Of a stretch of DNA of 61,625 nt, positions 16,010-24,682 are shown in pieces. A program made the translations under genes and the position numbers. Within the stretch, counting starts at the first letter, position 1, and every line of letters begins with the position of its first letter. The stretch comes from Bacillota bacterium (lineage in GTDB: Bacteria; Bacillota_A; Clostridia; Lachnospirales; Lachnospiraceae), in assembly GCA_023443925.1 (NCBI GenBank), contig JAEZSL010000120.1, positions 1-61,625 of the forward strand, written 5' to 3'. Under the pieces are notes generated by a model. It made no database searches. It worked only from the letters and a program-made list of their open reading frames with translations, and had not been told where the DNA came from.

Positions 16010-17422
16010 ATGTACATCATAGCAAATGCAATTAAAAACATCGGCAGAAACAAAGGAAGAAACAGTTTAATGGCGATTATAATTTTTGCCATAATACTTA
16101 CAACCGCCGTATCCATTATCATTAACACAACTACATCGGCTATCATTTCAGATTATAAGGCGAGATTTGGTGCGGAAGTTTCAATTAGTGCCGATTCTGA
16201 GAAACTTCAAAACAGAAAAACAATTGAGAACTATAAACCGCTTACCGCCCAGCAACAGATAGCATTTGGGTCCTCCGATTTGCTGCAAAGCTCAAATTTT
16301 TCAGCAAACATTGATATATCACCAAGAAGTCTTTTATCTCTTAGTGAAAGCGACAGAGATAATTTAATGTCGGCTTTTCTCAGTGGTGCAAAAAGAGCAG
16401 ATGGAACAACAATGCCCGAAGTAGTGCCCTTGAAAGCAAAAATTGTTGCAGCAGATACTCCGGAAGCAAACAGTGATTTTAAAACGGGAACACGCAAAAT
16501 TACCAGCGGTAAACTGTATGATAATCTCAATGAATGTATTGTCAGCGAACAGTATGCCAGTCTTAACAATTTATCTGTTGGCGATACCATTGAGGTTGAC
16601 AGCTATTATAAAAACGATCCGATGACGCACAGCTTAACGATAGCAGGTATCTTTATGGACAATACCATGCTTGGAACGGATACAGACGAATTAACATCCA
16701 TAAGCAACAGAAATAATGAAATTCTAACAAGCTTTGAAACCGCTATAGGGATGAAAATGTTTAACGAGTTTGGAACTGTTTCTGCTCAATATTTTTTGAA
16801 AGACCCAGCACAGCTTCCTGCTTATGAAAAAGAACTCAGAGAAAAGGGATTAGCCGAGTATTACAAGGTTACCACCGATGAAGCCGGTTATAAAAAAGTA
16901 GTAGGGCCTGTTGAAGGACTTGCGAAGATAACAAACACATTCCTAATTGTTGTTTTAGTCCTTGGTTCAACGATACTTATCCTTTTATCGACACTTGCAA
17001 TTCGTGAACGCAAATATGAAATCGGTGTTCTTCGTGCAATGGGTATGAAAAAGTTTAAGGTCGCTTTGGGACTGATTACAGAAATGCTTGTTATAACGGG
17101 AATATGCTTAATTTTTGGGTTAGGCATTGGAATGGCAGCATCAAAACCTGTCGCAGATAATTTGCTTGCAAATCAAATTGAACTTGCCGAAGAAAATACT
17201 AATGTGAATGACGGTATGCAAACAACAGGCAGTACGGGACTTGGAGTACCAACATTTTCGTCGGATGCAAACCCGCTTTCAGAGCTTCAAATAAGCTTGA
17301 ACATGGATGCTATCATGAAAATCATTTTGATTTCTTTCATTCTTGCAGGTATATCAAGCATCGCCGGCATTTTGTATATCACAAAATATGAACCGATAAA
17401 AATATTATCAGAAAGGAATTAA
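16010..17422 (+). CDS. FtsX/MacB-type ABC transporter permease
   Basis: This 470-residue protein has an N-terminal membrane segment (about residues 18-40), a large extracytoplasmic domain of about 250 residues, and three C-terminal membrane segments starting near residue 306. This is the topology of MacB-like exporters. IRERKYEIGVLRAMGM is the conserved coupling helix of FtsX-family permeases. A Thr/Asn/Gly-rich insert follows about residue 395. It pairs with the ATPase encoded next. By analogy it could export or sense antimicrobial peptides or lipids; the substrate is unknown. AAAGGAG lies 10 bases before the ATG. Confidence 0.9.
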   Translation: MYIIANAIKNIGRNKGRNSLMAIIIFAIILTTAVSIIINTTTSAIISDYKARFGAEVSISADSEKLQNRKTIENYKPLTAQQQIAFGSSDLLQSSNFSANIDISPRSLLSLSESDRDNLMSAFLSGAKRADGTTMPEVVPLKAKIVAADTPEANSDFKTGTRKITSGKLYDNLNECIVSEQYASLNNLSVGDTIEVDSYYKNDPMTHSLTIAGIFMDNTMLGTDTDELTSISNRNNEILTSFETAIGMKMFNEFGTVSAQYFLKDPAQLPAYEKELREKGLAEYYKVTTDEAGYKKVVGPVEGLAKITNTFLIVVLVLGSTILILLSTLAIRERKYEIGVLRAMGMKKFKVALGLITEMLVITGICLIFGLGIGMAASKPVADNLLANQIELAEENTNVNDGMQTTGSTGLGVPTFSSDANPLSELQISLNMDAIMKIILISFILAGISSIAGILYITKYEPIKILSERN

Positions 17423-17432
17423 GGTGAATATA

Positions 17433-18098
17433 ATGAGTCTTTTAACAATAGATAACGTATCCTATAAATACAACGGAACAGCAAGAATGGTGTTGAATAA
17501 TATATCGGCAGAATTTAACAGCGGTAAGCTCTATGCGATTATGGGCAAGTCAGGTTCAGGTAAAACTACCCTCTTATCCCTCCTTTCAGGACTTGATAAT
17601 TGTACGGATGGATCAATAAATTTTGATGGTAATCCACTTTCTCAGATTGACCGCGATAAATATAGAGCCGAAAGTATTGGTGTTATTTTTCAGGGATATA
17701 ACCTTTTGGCAAACGCTACTGCAGTTGAGAATATTGTGCTTTCAATGAACATTAGCACAACAAAGGATGCCGGCAAAAAGAAAGTTGCCTATGAACTTCT
17801 TGATAAAGTTGGTATTGACAAAGAAACCGCTGACCGTAAAATTCTAAAACTCTCAGGCGGAGAACAACAGCGAGTTGGTATTGCGCGAGCATTATCTCAT
17901 AATCCCGACATAATCATTGCCGATGAACCTACCGGTAACCTTGATAACGACACCGAAAATAATATTATGAGTATTCTTAAATCCCTTGCACATAATGAAA
18001 ATAAATGTGTAGTGGTCGTAACACATTCAAAAAAGGTATCGGCATACGCAGATGTTCTTTTAGGCCTTATTAAAGGAAGTTTAGAAATCGTAAAATAA
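17433..18098 (+). CDS. ABC transporter ATP-binding protein (MacB/LolD type)
   Basis: This 221-residue ATPase has Walker A GKSGSGKTT, a Q-loop in IFQGYNLL, the signature LSGGEQQRVGIARAL and Walker B IIIADEPTGNLD, all intact. It belongs to the subgroup that powers FtsX-type permeases. I start it at 17433, with AAGG 8 bases upstream; a GTG at 17424 is the alternative. It lies just after the permease gene, with which it forms a transporter controlled by the upstream two-component system. Confidence 0.95.
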   Translation: MSLLTIDNVSYKYNGTARMVLNNISAEFNSGKLYAIMGKSGSGKTTLLSLLSGLDNCTDGSINFDGNPLSQIDRDKYRAESIGVIFQGYNLLANATAVENIVLSMNISTTKDAGKKKVAYELLDKVGIDKETADRKILKLSGGEQQRVGIARALSHNPDIIIADEPTGNLDNDTENNIMSILKSLAHNENKCVVVVTHSKKVSAYADVLLGLIKGSLEIVK

Positions 18099-18250
18099 TA
18101 TAATATATATACACGCCATAATACATTTTTCGTATTACAAAAAACGACTTCTTGAAATCACCATATACTTCCTAGTACGCCATATAACACGTGTTGAGTC
18201 CAATTGTAACTTTTAAAAACCGTAATCTGTGATTTTCAACCTCCTATTGC

Positions 18251-18279
18251 TTTACATTTGCGTAGAAGCATATTATAGT
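18251..18279 (+). promoter_or_regulatory. Sigma-A promoter of a small RNA
   Basis: TTTACA (18251-18256) and TATAGT (18274-18279) are separated by exactly 17 bases. Transcription should start near 18286. Confidence 0.7.
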
Positions 18280-18285
18280 GAGTAT

Positions 18286-18381
18286 AAGAAAAGGAGTAAC
18301 CGACCAAAAAGTGGTTAACCTCCTATTACAGTTTAGTAACTGCCCTTAGGTGTCTGTAAAGACAAGGGGCAGTTATTTTTT
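18286..18381 (+). ncRNA. Small RNA resembling a type I antitoxin RNA (Fst/holin-like toxin family)
   Basis: A transcript of about 96 nt would run from the promoter at 18251-18279 to a terminator (TAACTGCCCTT, 18337-18347, pairing with AAGGGGCAGTTA, 18364-18375, then six T). It contains AACCTCCTATT (18317-18327), repeated exactly at 18238-18248 just before its promoter. On the minus strand that repeat gives AGGAGGTT followed by a region that lacks a start codon and stops after a few codons. From memory the layout resembles antitoxin RNAs paired with small holin-like toxins; here the toxin frame seems destroyed. The family match is a recollection, not a search result. Confidence 0.55.
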
Positions 18382-18458
18382 ATACTTATTATTCCTATTA
18401 TTTGAATAGGTAAGCAGTACAATGTGTTTGAGACACTTCCCGTATACCCCGGCATATC

Positions 18459-19997
18459 TTATAACATATTAACCTGATTACGTCCATTTTCTTTAGATTG
18501 ATATAATGCTTGGTCCGCTCTCTTTAATACGTCAGTGTATTCTGTATCTTCCTTTTGAAAAAAAGAAATACCAATGGAAACACTAGGTCTTATACTTGCC
18601 TCTTCCTGAACTGGTATTTCAAGGGAAGATACCACAGATAATATACTCTGACCATAGCCAAGTGCATTCTTCTCCAGCAGCCCATATAATACAACGATAA
18701 ATTCATCTCCACCCCACCGTATCAGTCTATCTGAGTTTCTTATAATACCACGAATGGCCTTCACAATTTCCACCAATACCATATCCCCGGCTGCATGACC
18801 GTATTTGTCATTTATCCCTTTAAAATTGTCAATATCAAACATTATAATTACCGGACTGGTATTACTGTACTGATACTCTTTAAACGCTTTATTGATATCA
18901 ATGGTTCCACTCCTGCGATTTCCAGCTCCGGTAAGATTATCACAATTCATTTCAGACTCCATAAGCTTACTAACGTTCCGATAACGTATCTTCTCAATTA
19001 AGGCAACTACTCCATAACTAATAAACAATATGGTTACATAGATCATTAGCAAAATCATAATAAGCCGGGAAACCAGCTTTTTACTTTGCAGATTCATCTG
19101 GTCAATGTCAACCTGAATATCATCCAGATAAATGCCCATAGCAATAACCCAGTCATACTCCTTGTACAGCTTGGCAAAGGTAAGTTTCTTCGAGATTCGG
19201 TCACTTTTTAATTCCTTAAAATAGTAACTGAAAAATAATTCGCCCTCTTGATTGATTCCCTGAAGCTCTGTCTGGTAGGGTAAATTTCCTTTAATATCTT
19301 TTGTGTTTGTAGATAGATATGCACCTTCTGTTTCCGGCATATTCGGATGAACTATCCTGATCGCATAGTTATCACCGCCTGCATAATTGAGTATCTCATT
19401 GATAAACATATAGGAGTTATCTGCAAATCTTGAACCTCTGATAATATCTGCAATTTCTGACTTCACCAGTTCGTCTGTATGAGCATTGCTGATTCCCATT
19501 AGCATAGATTCCTCTCCGTGGGTCAAAATGCGATATGTTGAGAGATTTGGAAGCACTTTATTTATTGTATCCACCCAGGAAGTTTCAGCTAACTGAAACG
19601 GGTCATATAACACCTCATCTTTTTTATTGTCCCATAGAACAACCTGCACAAAGTCATAATCCGGATTATCTTTGAAAAATTCTATAAAGAATTGATTAAA
19701 AGCCTTATCCGTTAGCTTCATTTTTAATTGGATGACCGCAGAAGTTCTGCCCATAAATTTATCCAGATACTTTATTTTTGTTTCTCTTCTGACATCAATC
19801 TCCTCTATTATGTTATTGACATTATCTTTCAGAAAGTCCTTCTTCATATTGTAAACAGTTTCTTGTGTCTTACTAATATAAATATTGCTGATCTTATCCA
19901 GGGAAAGCAGATAAAAACCGATAAGAACTCCGCAAAGAATACTAACTATTGCAATCGTAAACAAGGTATATTTATGTTTTATAATACACTCCTCCAA
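18459..19997 (-). CDS. Membrane diguanylate cyclase with extracytoplasmic sensor domain
   Basis: This protein of about 512 residues makes cyclic di-GMP. It has a membrane segment at about residues 10-32, an extracytoplasmic Cache-like sensor region of about 270 residues, a second membrane segment at about 308-332, and a C-terminal GGDEF domain with the intact active site RWGGDEFIVVLYG and substrate loop FDIDNFKGINDKYGH. No RxxD inhibitory site stands out. The start is uncertain: a TTG at 19997 keeps the frame, but the best ribosome site, GGAGGAG, lies inside the first codons, and no ATG or GTG follows at proper spacing. A rare ATT or ATA start is possible. No EAL domain is attached. Confidence 0.9.
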   Translation of the reverse strand: MEECIIKHKYTLFTIAIVSILCGVLIGFYLLSLDKISNIYISKTQETVYNMKKDFLKDNVNNIIEEIDVRRETKIKYLDKFMGRTSAVIQLKMKLTDKAFNQFFIEFFKDNPDYDFVQVVLWDNKKDEVLYDPFQLAETSWVDTINKVLPNLSTYRILTHGEESMLMGISNAHTDELVKSEIADIIRGSRFADNSYMFINEILNYAGGDNYAIRIVHPNMPETEGAYLSTNTKDIKGNLPYQTELQGINQEGELFFSYYFKELKSDRISKKLTFAKLYKEYDWVIAMGIYLDDIQVDIDQMNLQSKKLVSRLIMILLMIYVTILFISYGVVALIEKIRYRNVSKLMESEMNCDNLTGAGNRRSGTIDINKAFKEYQYSNTSPVIIMFDIDNFKGINDKYGHAAGDMVLVEIVKAIRGIIRNSDRLIRWGGDEFIVVLYGLLEKNALGYGQSILSVVSSLEIPVQEEASIRPSVSIGISFFQKEDTEYTDVLKRADQALYQSKENGRNQVNML

Positions 19998-20105
19998 TTA
20001 CATGCCTATCTTTCATTTACTGAATGTTATTTAGACGTTATATATTCTATTATAGTCTAAAGGGTTAATCGTAAGCAAGCATAACCTTTATACGAAAGCT
20101 TTGAA

Positions 20106-20272
20106 AGATAACTATACTGTTTCCTCATACAAGCTTAGATCTACTTCAATATAATCAATGTTTTGGTTTTAAAGCAGCTATAATTCCTTCCATAGAGCCT
20201 TGTACTGTATTATACATCCGGAATAAGCCACTATCATAGTTTGGTTCATAAGGCAATCCCCCTTTCATCCTT
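20106..20272 (-). pseudogene. Broken duplicate of the glycerophosphodiesterase 5' end
   Basis: About 165 bases here are clearly homologous to 23010-23182, which covers the start and first 50 codons of the esterase gene at 22483-23151. Long shared blocks include CTTGTACTGTATTA and GCAGCTATAATTCCTTCCAT. This copy has single-base indels (GTATTATACATCC for GTATTATTACATCC; GGTTTTAAAG for GGTTTAATG) that break the frame, and it stops abruptly at its 3' end. It abuts the stop codon of the small gene at 20271. Confidence 0.85.
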
Positions 20273-20561
20273 ATTTAAAAAGTGTATTCAAAACATCTTG
20301 TACCTCAGGAGAGGCTTTTATTGTTCCGCGCACTTTGACACTTTCAATGGTTTCTCTTGCCAGTTCAGGTGTAACATCTTCTGAAAATGTTAATGTACCA
20401 ACCATCCTAATTTTGGCTTTATGATTTGATGCTTTTAACTTTTCTAAATCCCGGCGGGTAATTGTTGCAATACCGGCATATTTTCCATTGTTTGAATTTC
20501 CTAAAATATTCCCATTTAGTTCTTCCAGAAGATTATCCAAACCAATAATGCTTTCCTTCAT
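20271..20561 (-). CDS. Small protein of unknown function downstream of tetR
   Basis: I do not recognise this 96-residue protein. It has no signal peptide or membrane segment. Its C-terminal half alternates strand- and helix-like patterns (KIRMVGTLTFSEDVTPELA, then VRGTIKASPEVQDVL). The start at 20561 has GGAGG 9 bases upstream; an earlier TTG lies on the ribosome site. It follows the TetR gene by about 50 bases on the same strand, so the two are probably co-transcribed and it may be the regulator's target. It abuts the broken esterase fragment. Confidence 0.65.
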   Translation of the reverse strand: MKESIIGLDNLLEELNGNILGNSNNGKYAGIATITRRDLEKLKASNHKAKIRMVGTLTFSEDVTPELARETIESVKVRGTIKASPEVQDVLNTLFK

Positions 20562-20614
20562 AATAAATACCTCCAATATACTTCACAAAACTTGCTATGC
20601 TTGTATCCTTCCGC

Positions 20615-21280
20615 TTACTTTTCTTTATCAATTTCAACTGCATCGCCTTGGTCAGTTATAGCAACATGGGAAGTCAATTCTTTTGTAAGAACTGGTAATC
20701 CCAAAAACTCAACAATACCCCTTGCCATATCAAAACGCTGCCACCCTTCTTCCTCATTAGCCTGCGGATATATTGTAGGCATCATCCATATATTGCAAAG
20801 CAGACAAAATAATTCAGCTGTTAACTTCGGATGCTTTGCTTTAATGGAACCGTCGTTTATACCTTCTTCAATTAATTCAGCATATTTAGGTGCTAAAAAA
20901 CTCCGCTGCTCATCCATAAATAATTTAAAAGCAATCGGGCTTTTTTCCAACAATGGAACTATTTGAAGTTGAAGTGCCGCATATTCTTCACTTTCGTTTA
21001 TAATCTGCAAAACCAATTTTATTTTGTCTAAACCATTTAAGTTAGAACGTTTTTTGATTTTTTCAAAAGGTTCTATGTCATTAAATAATCTGTCTGTTAA
21101 CGCAAAAAACACCTCTTCTTTTGACTTGAAATGATGATAAAATGCCCCTCGAGTCAATCCGCCCATTTCACCGACTATATCAAGAATTGTTGTTTGCTCA
21201 TAGCCCTTTTCGGTAAACAGTTTTAATGCAGCGTCAAGTATTTTCTGCTCTGTTTCTTCGGGATATTTGTTTCGTGGCAT
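20615..21280 (-). CDS. TetR/AcrR-family regulator
   Basis: This 221-residue repressor has the N-terminal TetR helix-turn-helix (EQKILDAALKLFTEKGY, then TILDIVGEMGGLTRGAFYHHF, then SKEEVFFAL) and a helical ligand-binding domain. I start it at 21280, with GGCGGT 6 bases upstream, because the preceding six codons are not family sequence. Two palindromic operators flank its promoter, so it almost certainly represses itself and the small gene downstream. The AraC gene on the other strand begins about 290 bases away and could share the control region. Confidence 0.92.
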   Translation of the reverse strand: MPRNKYPEETEQKILDAALKLFTEKGYEQTTILDIVGEMGGLTRGAFYHHFKSKEEVFFALTDRLFNDIEPFEKIKKRSNLNGLDKIKLVLQIINESEEYAALQLQIVPLLEKSPIAFKLFMDEQRSFLAPKYAELIEEGINDGSIKAKHPKLTAELFCLLCNIWMMPTIYPQANEEEGWQRFDMARGIVEFLGLPVLTKELTSHVAITDQGDAVEIDKEK

Positions 21281-21295
21281 ATATGCACCGCCTTT

Positions 21296-21365
21296 CATAC
21301 ACTGTGTATGTATATAGTTTAGCTAAGATGAATTGTTTTGTCAATAAATAAATACACAATGTATG
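21296..21365 (-). promoter_or_regulatory. TetR promoter flanked by two operator palindromes
   Basis: On the minus strand TTGACA (21344-21339) and TAAACT (21321-21316) are 17 bases apart. CATACACTGTGTATG (21296-21310) lies just downstream of the -10 box, and a related site ATACACAATGTATG (21352-21365) lies just upstream of the -35 box. Both fit CATACAnTGTGTAT, typical of a TetR-family operator. Confidence 0.75.
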
Positions 21366-21567
21366 TAACTTTACCAAAAGGTTGGTATGCTCTGTTTTTC
21401 ATGCTTTTTCGGAGGCGAAAACAAAGATGTCACAATCCGTATACACTACCCTTTACATATATAATTTCACAAAACTAATATCATAACTTCATAATGCTTA
21501 ATGTTGAATATTTAAGAGTTTTGTGATACTGTTGAATTACTTTGAAATATAAGGAAGGTGGTTACCT

Positions 21568-22362
21568 GTGAATTCTAATAAGATTTGTGTTTCTGCTTTA
21601 GGTTGGGAGATGGCAGATCCGAATCGCGTATTACCTACATTCGCCCGCCAGCAATTCCGAATCCACTGCATTACCGATGGTTATGGTCATTTAAAGACTT
21701 CAGATCAGGATTTTTATTTGTCAGAAGGATCGGGATTTTTTATATTTCCCGGCACGATTCCAAATTACCATCCTGATCAAAATAAGCCCTGGGAATATTT
21801 TTGGATCAGTATTTTCGGTACATTACTGGATGAACTAATTGAACAATCGGAATACACTTATCAGGCACCGGTCTTTCGTTTTAAATGCTCCACCAAAGAA
21901 ATGCGGACACTATTAAGTGAATTGTGCCATGTCGTATTAACCTCAAATAGCTCTCAAAATGAAATTGAATTATATATAGGTGAATTTTTTCGCCAGATTA
22001 CCCCTTACCAGGCATGCAGTAAAACGAAATCCCAATATTTTGAACTTTGCCTGGATTATATACACAAGCATTACAGCGAAAACATTACGGTTCAGGATAT
22101 TTCAGAACAGGTTGCAATAGAGCGTACCTATTTGTATAAGCTTTTCAAAGCAAATCTTGGTATTTCGCCCCAAACCTATTTAATCAATCACCGCATTGCA
22201 CAAGCTTGTAAAATGTTACAATCCACAGATCTTAACATAACGGATATCGCTTATACCGTCGGTTTTAATGACTTCTCCAATTTCACCCGCCAGTTTAAAA
22301 AACGAGAGGGTATGTCCTCCTTACAATACCGGGTCCTTGGCAGTAAGGCTAATTTAGATTAA
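21568..22362 (+). CDS. AraC-family transcriptional regulator
   Basis: This 264-residue protein has an N-terminal cupin-like sensing domain (about residues 1-150) and a C-terminal double helix-turn-helix (ENITVQDISEQVAIERTYLYKLFK and LNITDIAYTVGFNDFSNFTRQFKKREG). The start is a GTG with GGAAGGTGG about 7 bases upstream. Such regulators usually control sugar uptake genes. The Ugp-like transporter cluster 2-4 kb away on the other strand is a plausible target, although the esterase gene lies between. Confidence 0.92.
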   Translation: MNSNKICVSALGWEMADPNRVLPTFARQQFRIHCITDGYGHLKTSDQDFYLSEGSGFFIFPGTIPNYHPDQNKPWEYFWISIFGTLLDELIEQSEYTYQAPVFRFKCSTKEMRTLLSELCHVVLTSNSSQNEIELYIGEFFRQITPYQACSKTKSQYFELCLDYIHKHYSENITVQDISEQVAIERTYLYKLFKANLGISPQTYLINHRIAQACKMLQSTDLNITDIAYTVGFNDFSNFTRQFKKREGMSSLQYRVLGSKANLD

Positions 22363-22482
22363 GTTTTAATATAAATTAGCTTAATTGCATGCTGTTTCAT
22401 TTTTAATATTAGAAAAGAGCCCTTGCTTCAAATTTCATCACAATTTTGCAAAGACTCAGTTACATATAATTATTATATATTA

Positions 22483-23151
22483 TTATGCTTCCGGAATACG
22501 TGCTCTTGCTAAAACAGCATAGTTTATATTATTAGTTGTAATCGAATATACATTATTTTGAAGCAAATGTTCAATATCTTCAGGATGATCGACGGTCCAG
22601 TAACTGATTCGTATTCCGGATGCATAAAATTTCGCTTTGGCAGAAGGTGAAATGGCTCTGTAATCAATATTTAATGCAGCCATAGCATTATCTTTGCAGT
22701 TATTATAAAAATCAATAATCCGCTCTGCATCCTGTTCCTCAATTATGTTATTATAAAGATGAAGTTCTTCTTTATCAACATTTAAATAATAGCTGTATTT
22801 TCCATTTGCCATTATGTTAATATCATAATCTCCTGTAAATACAGCTCGCTCTTCCATACCATATTCACGCAGATTTTTTAAGGCATATTCAAATACCTTA
22901 CATTCTTTTAGGTCACAATTTAATTTCACTTTTTCCGGTGCCAGAAGTTTAAGCACATCCTGAAAGGTTACATATCGGTCCAGTTGATCCTCTTTGATTG
23001 GATTATGGGATAGATATACTGTTCCCTCATACAAGCTTAAATCAACTTCAATGTAATCGACGTTTTGGTTTAATGCAGCTATAATTCCTTCCATGGAGCC
23101 TTGTACTGTATTATTACATCCGGAATGAGCCACAATCATAGTTCGGTTCAT
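22483..23151 (-). CDS. Glycerophosphodiester phosphodiesterase-family protein
   Basis: This protein of about 222 residues has a GDPD-type TIM barrel. IVAHSGCNNTVQGSMEG takes the place of the family AHRG...ENT motif, and VDYIEVDLSLYEG and VYLSHNP supply the Glu-x-Asp and second His. The Arg and the final Asp of the usual motifs are replaced (Ser and Asn), so activity may be altered. The gene follows a solute-binding protein and two permeases like ugpQ in the ugp operon, so it may release glycerol 3-phosphate from imported glycerophosphodiesters. I start it at 23151, with GAGGGG about 9 bases upstream. A broken copy of its 5' end lies at 20106-20272. Confidence 0.8.
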   Translation of the reverse strand: MNRTMIVAHSGCNNTVQGSMEGIIAALNQNVDYIEVDLSLYEGTVYLSHNPIKEDQLDRYVTFQDVLKLLAPEKVKLNCDLKECKVFEYALKNLREYGMEERAVFTGDYDINIMANGKYSYYLNVDKEELHLYNNIIEEQDAERIIDFYNNCKDNAMAALNIDYRAISPSAKAKFYASGIRISYWTVDHPEDIEHLLQNNVYSITTNNINYAVLARARIPEA

Positions 23152-23243
23152 AAAAACAATCCCCTCTTTCATCCTTAAATTAAAAAGCGGTGCAGGCTTA
23201 TCCACACCGCCTTTTTATTATTGTTTTATAAGTTTATAATGTA

Positions 23244-24629
23244 TTACTGCGTTGCAATCCACTCTTCCGCCTCTTTTTGTGCGGATGCAAGAACCTCGGC
23301 AGGGTCTTTTCCATTCAAGGTTACTTCTTCAACTGCTGTCGTTAAAATGCTTCGTGGCTGTCCGGCCCGGTATACATATCTAGGTGTCCAAAGATATTGT
23401 AAGGTCTCCATAACCGCAGCTACGTTTTTGTCGTTTAAAATTCCTTCAAAGTTTAAAGCACTCTTAACTACCGGTAAGCCTTCATTTTTTTGATTTTCAT
23501 AGAAATACTGTGCGAAGAAATCCGATGCAGTGAATTTTATGTATTCCCAAGCAGCGTCTTTCACTTTACTATTTGTAGCCATAACAACAGGACTTCCTGC
23601 AAACATACCACCCATGCCTTCTTTTTCATTAATAAATAGACGAGCTACCGCATAACGCTCAGATAGACCAAGGGAATTAATACTAGTGATTACTGCGGGG
23701 TTACATCGTAAATTAATTGCTATGTTATTGTCTGCTGAACCAAACAATTCAGCTCCCTGGTTAGCCATAACACCGGTGGGTGCATAGGTAATCAATTCTA
23801 ACATTGTATTCATTGCTTTTATCATGGTATCGGTATTAAAGTTCATAACCAGTTCGGATGCTTTATTTCCGGTGCCCCACGTGCCGCCATAGTATTCGTT
23901 AATATTCATGACGGTATCTCCTGCATCTTTTCCTGCGAAAGTAACACCATAATTAGGGGTTCCGGAAACCGGATTTGTTCCTGTCATTTTTTTAGCGGCA
24001 TCAATAATTTCTTCCAGGGTCGGTTCGGAAGATAAATAAGGAACTCCCCATTCATCAAATAACTGCTTGTCATATACAATAAACCTGGTATCTGCAATCA
24101 TTGGCAAACCATAAATCTGAGCCTCACTGTCCTTTACTCCTACTACTTTCCATCCATCTACCTGACCATCGATGTAAACATTAAGATCGAATTTATCCTT
24201 ATCAATGTAGGGCTGCAGCGGTTCAAGAAGATCTTGTTCCGCAAGGGCGCCTATGCCGGGTGCCTGGTATACATCTGCTTCTCCCGCAAGCATCATTGAC
24301 TGAGTCTTCTTTTGATAATCATCCCAACCCATTATAACATACTGAAGATCAATATGTTGATTTTGTTTTTCAAATTCTTCTTCCAGATATTCCACACCTT
24401 TACGGGTTTCTCCTGAAACCGGGTCAGTGGAATCTTCTTGTTTAAAGTCACCTATTAATTGTACCTTTAGCGTAACCTTTTCCTCCGGTACTACTGTGAC
24501 ATTTGCACCGCTGCCGGATGTAGCAGCTTTTTTCTCTTTGGAAGTGTTGGCGGAACCGCATCCTCCCAACATACCAACCATCATAGTTAATATTAATACC
24601 TCTGACAGCAGACACTTCATTTTTTTCAT
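23244..24629 (-). CDS. ABC transporter solute-binding lipoprotein (sugar/Ugp type)
   Basis: This 461-residue protein has a lipoprotein signal with the lipobox LGGC at about residues 21-24, then a family 1 extracellular solute-binding fold with the usual YKKKTQSMMLAGEADVY-like region (here YQKKTQSMMLAGEADVY) and C-terminal AQKEAEEWI. It captures substrate outside the cell for the two permeases encoded upstream. AAAGGAGG lies about 10 bases before the ATG. The adjacent phosphodiesterase gene suggests a glycerol-phosphate or glycerophosphodiester ligand, but an oligosaccharide is possible. Confidence 0.92.
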   Translation of the reverse strand: MKKMKCLLSEVLILTMMVGMLGGCGSANTSKEKKAATSGSGANVTVVPEEKVTLKVQLIGDFKQEDSTDPVSGETRKGVEYLEEEFEKQNQHIDLQYVIMGWDDYQKKTQSMMLAGEADVYQAPGIGALAEQDLLEPLQPYIDKDKFDLNVYIDGQVDGWKVVGVKDSEAQIYGLPMIADTRFIVYDKQLFDEWGVPYLSSEPTLEEIIDAAKKMTGTNPVSGTPNYGVTFAGKDAGDTVMNINEYYGGTWGTGNKASELVMNFNTDTMIKAMNTMLELITYAPTGVMANQGAELFGSADNNIAINLRCNPAVITSINSLGLSERYAVARLFINEKEGMGGMFAGSPVVMATNSKVKDAAWEYIKFTASDFFAQYFYENQKNEGLPVVKSALNFEGILNDKNVAAVMETLQYLWTPRYVYRAGQPRSILTTAVEEVTLNGKDPAEVLASAQKEAEEWIATQ

Positions 24630-24682
24630 TTTTCATATCCTCCTTTTTAATATCCATACCGTGAAACACGGCTGTCTTCTTT

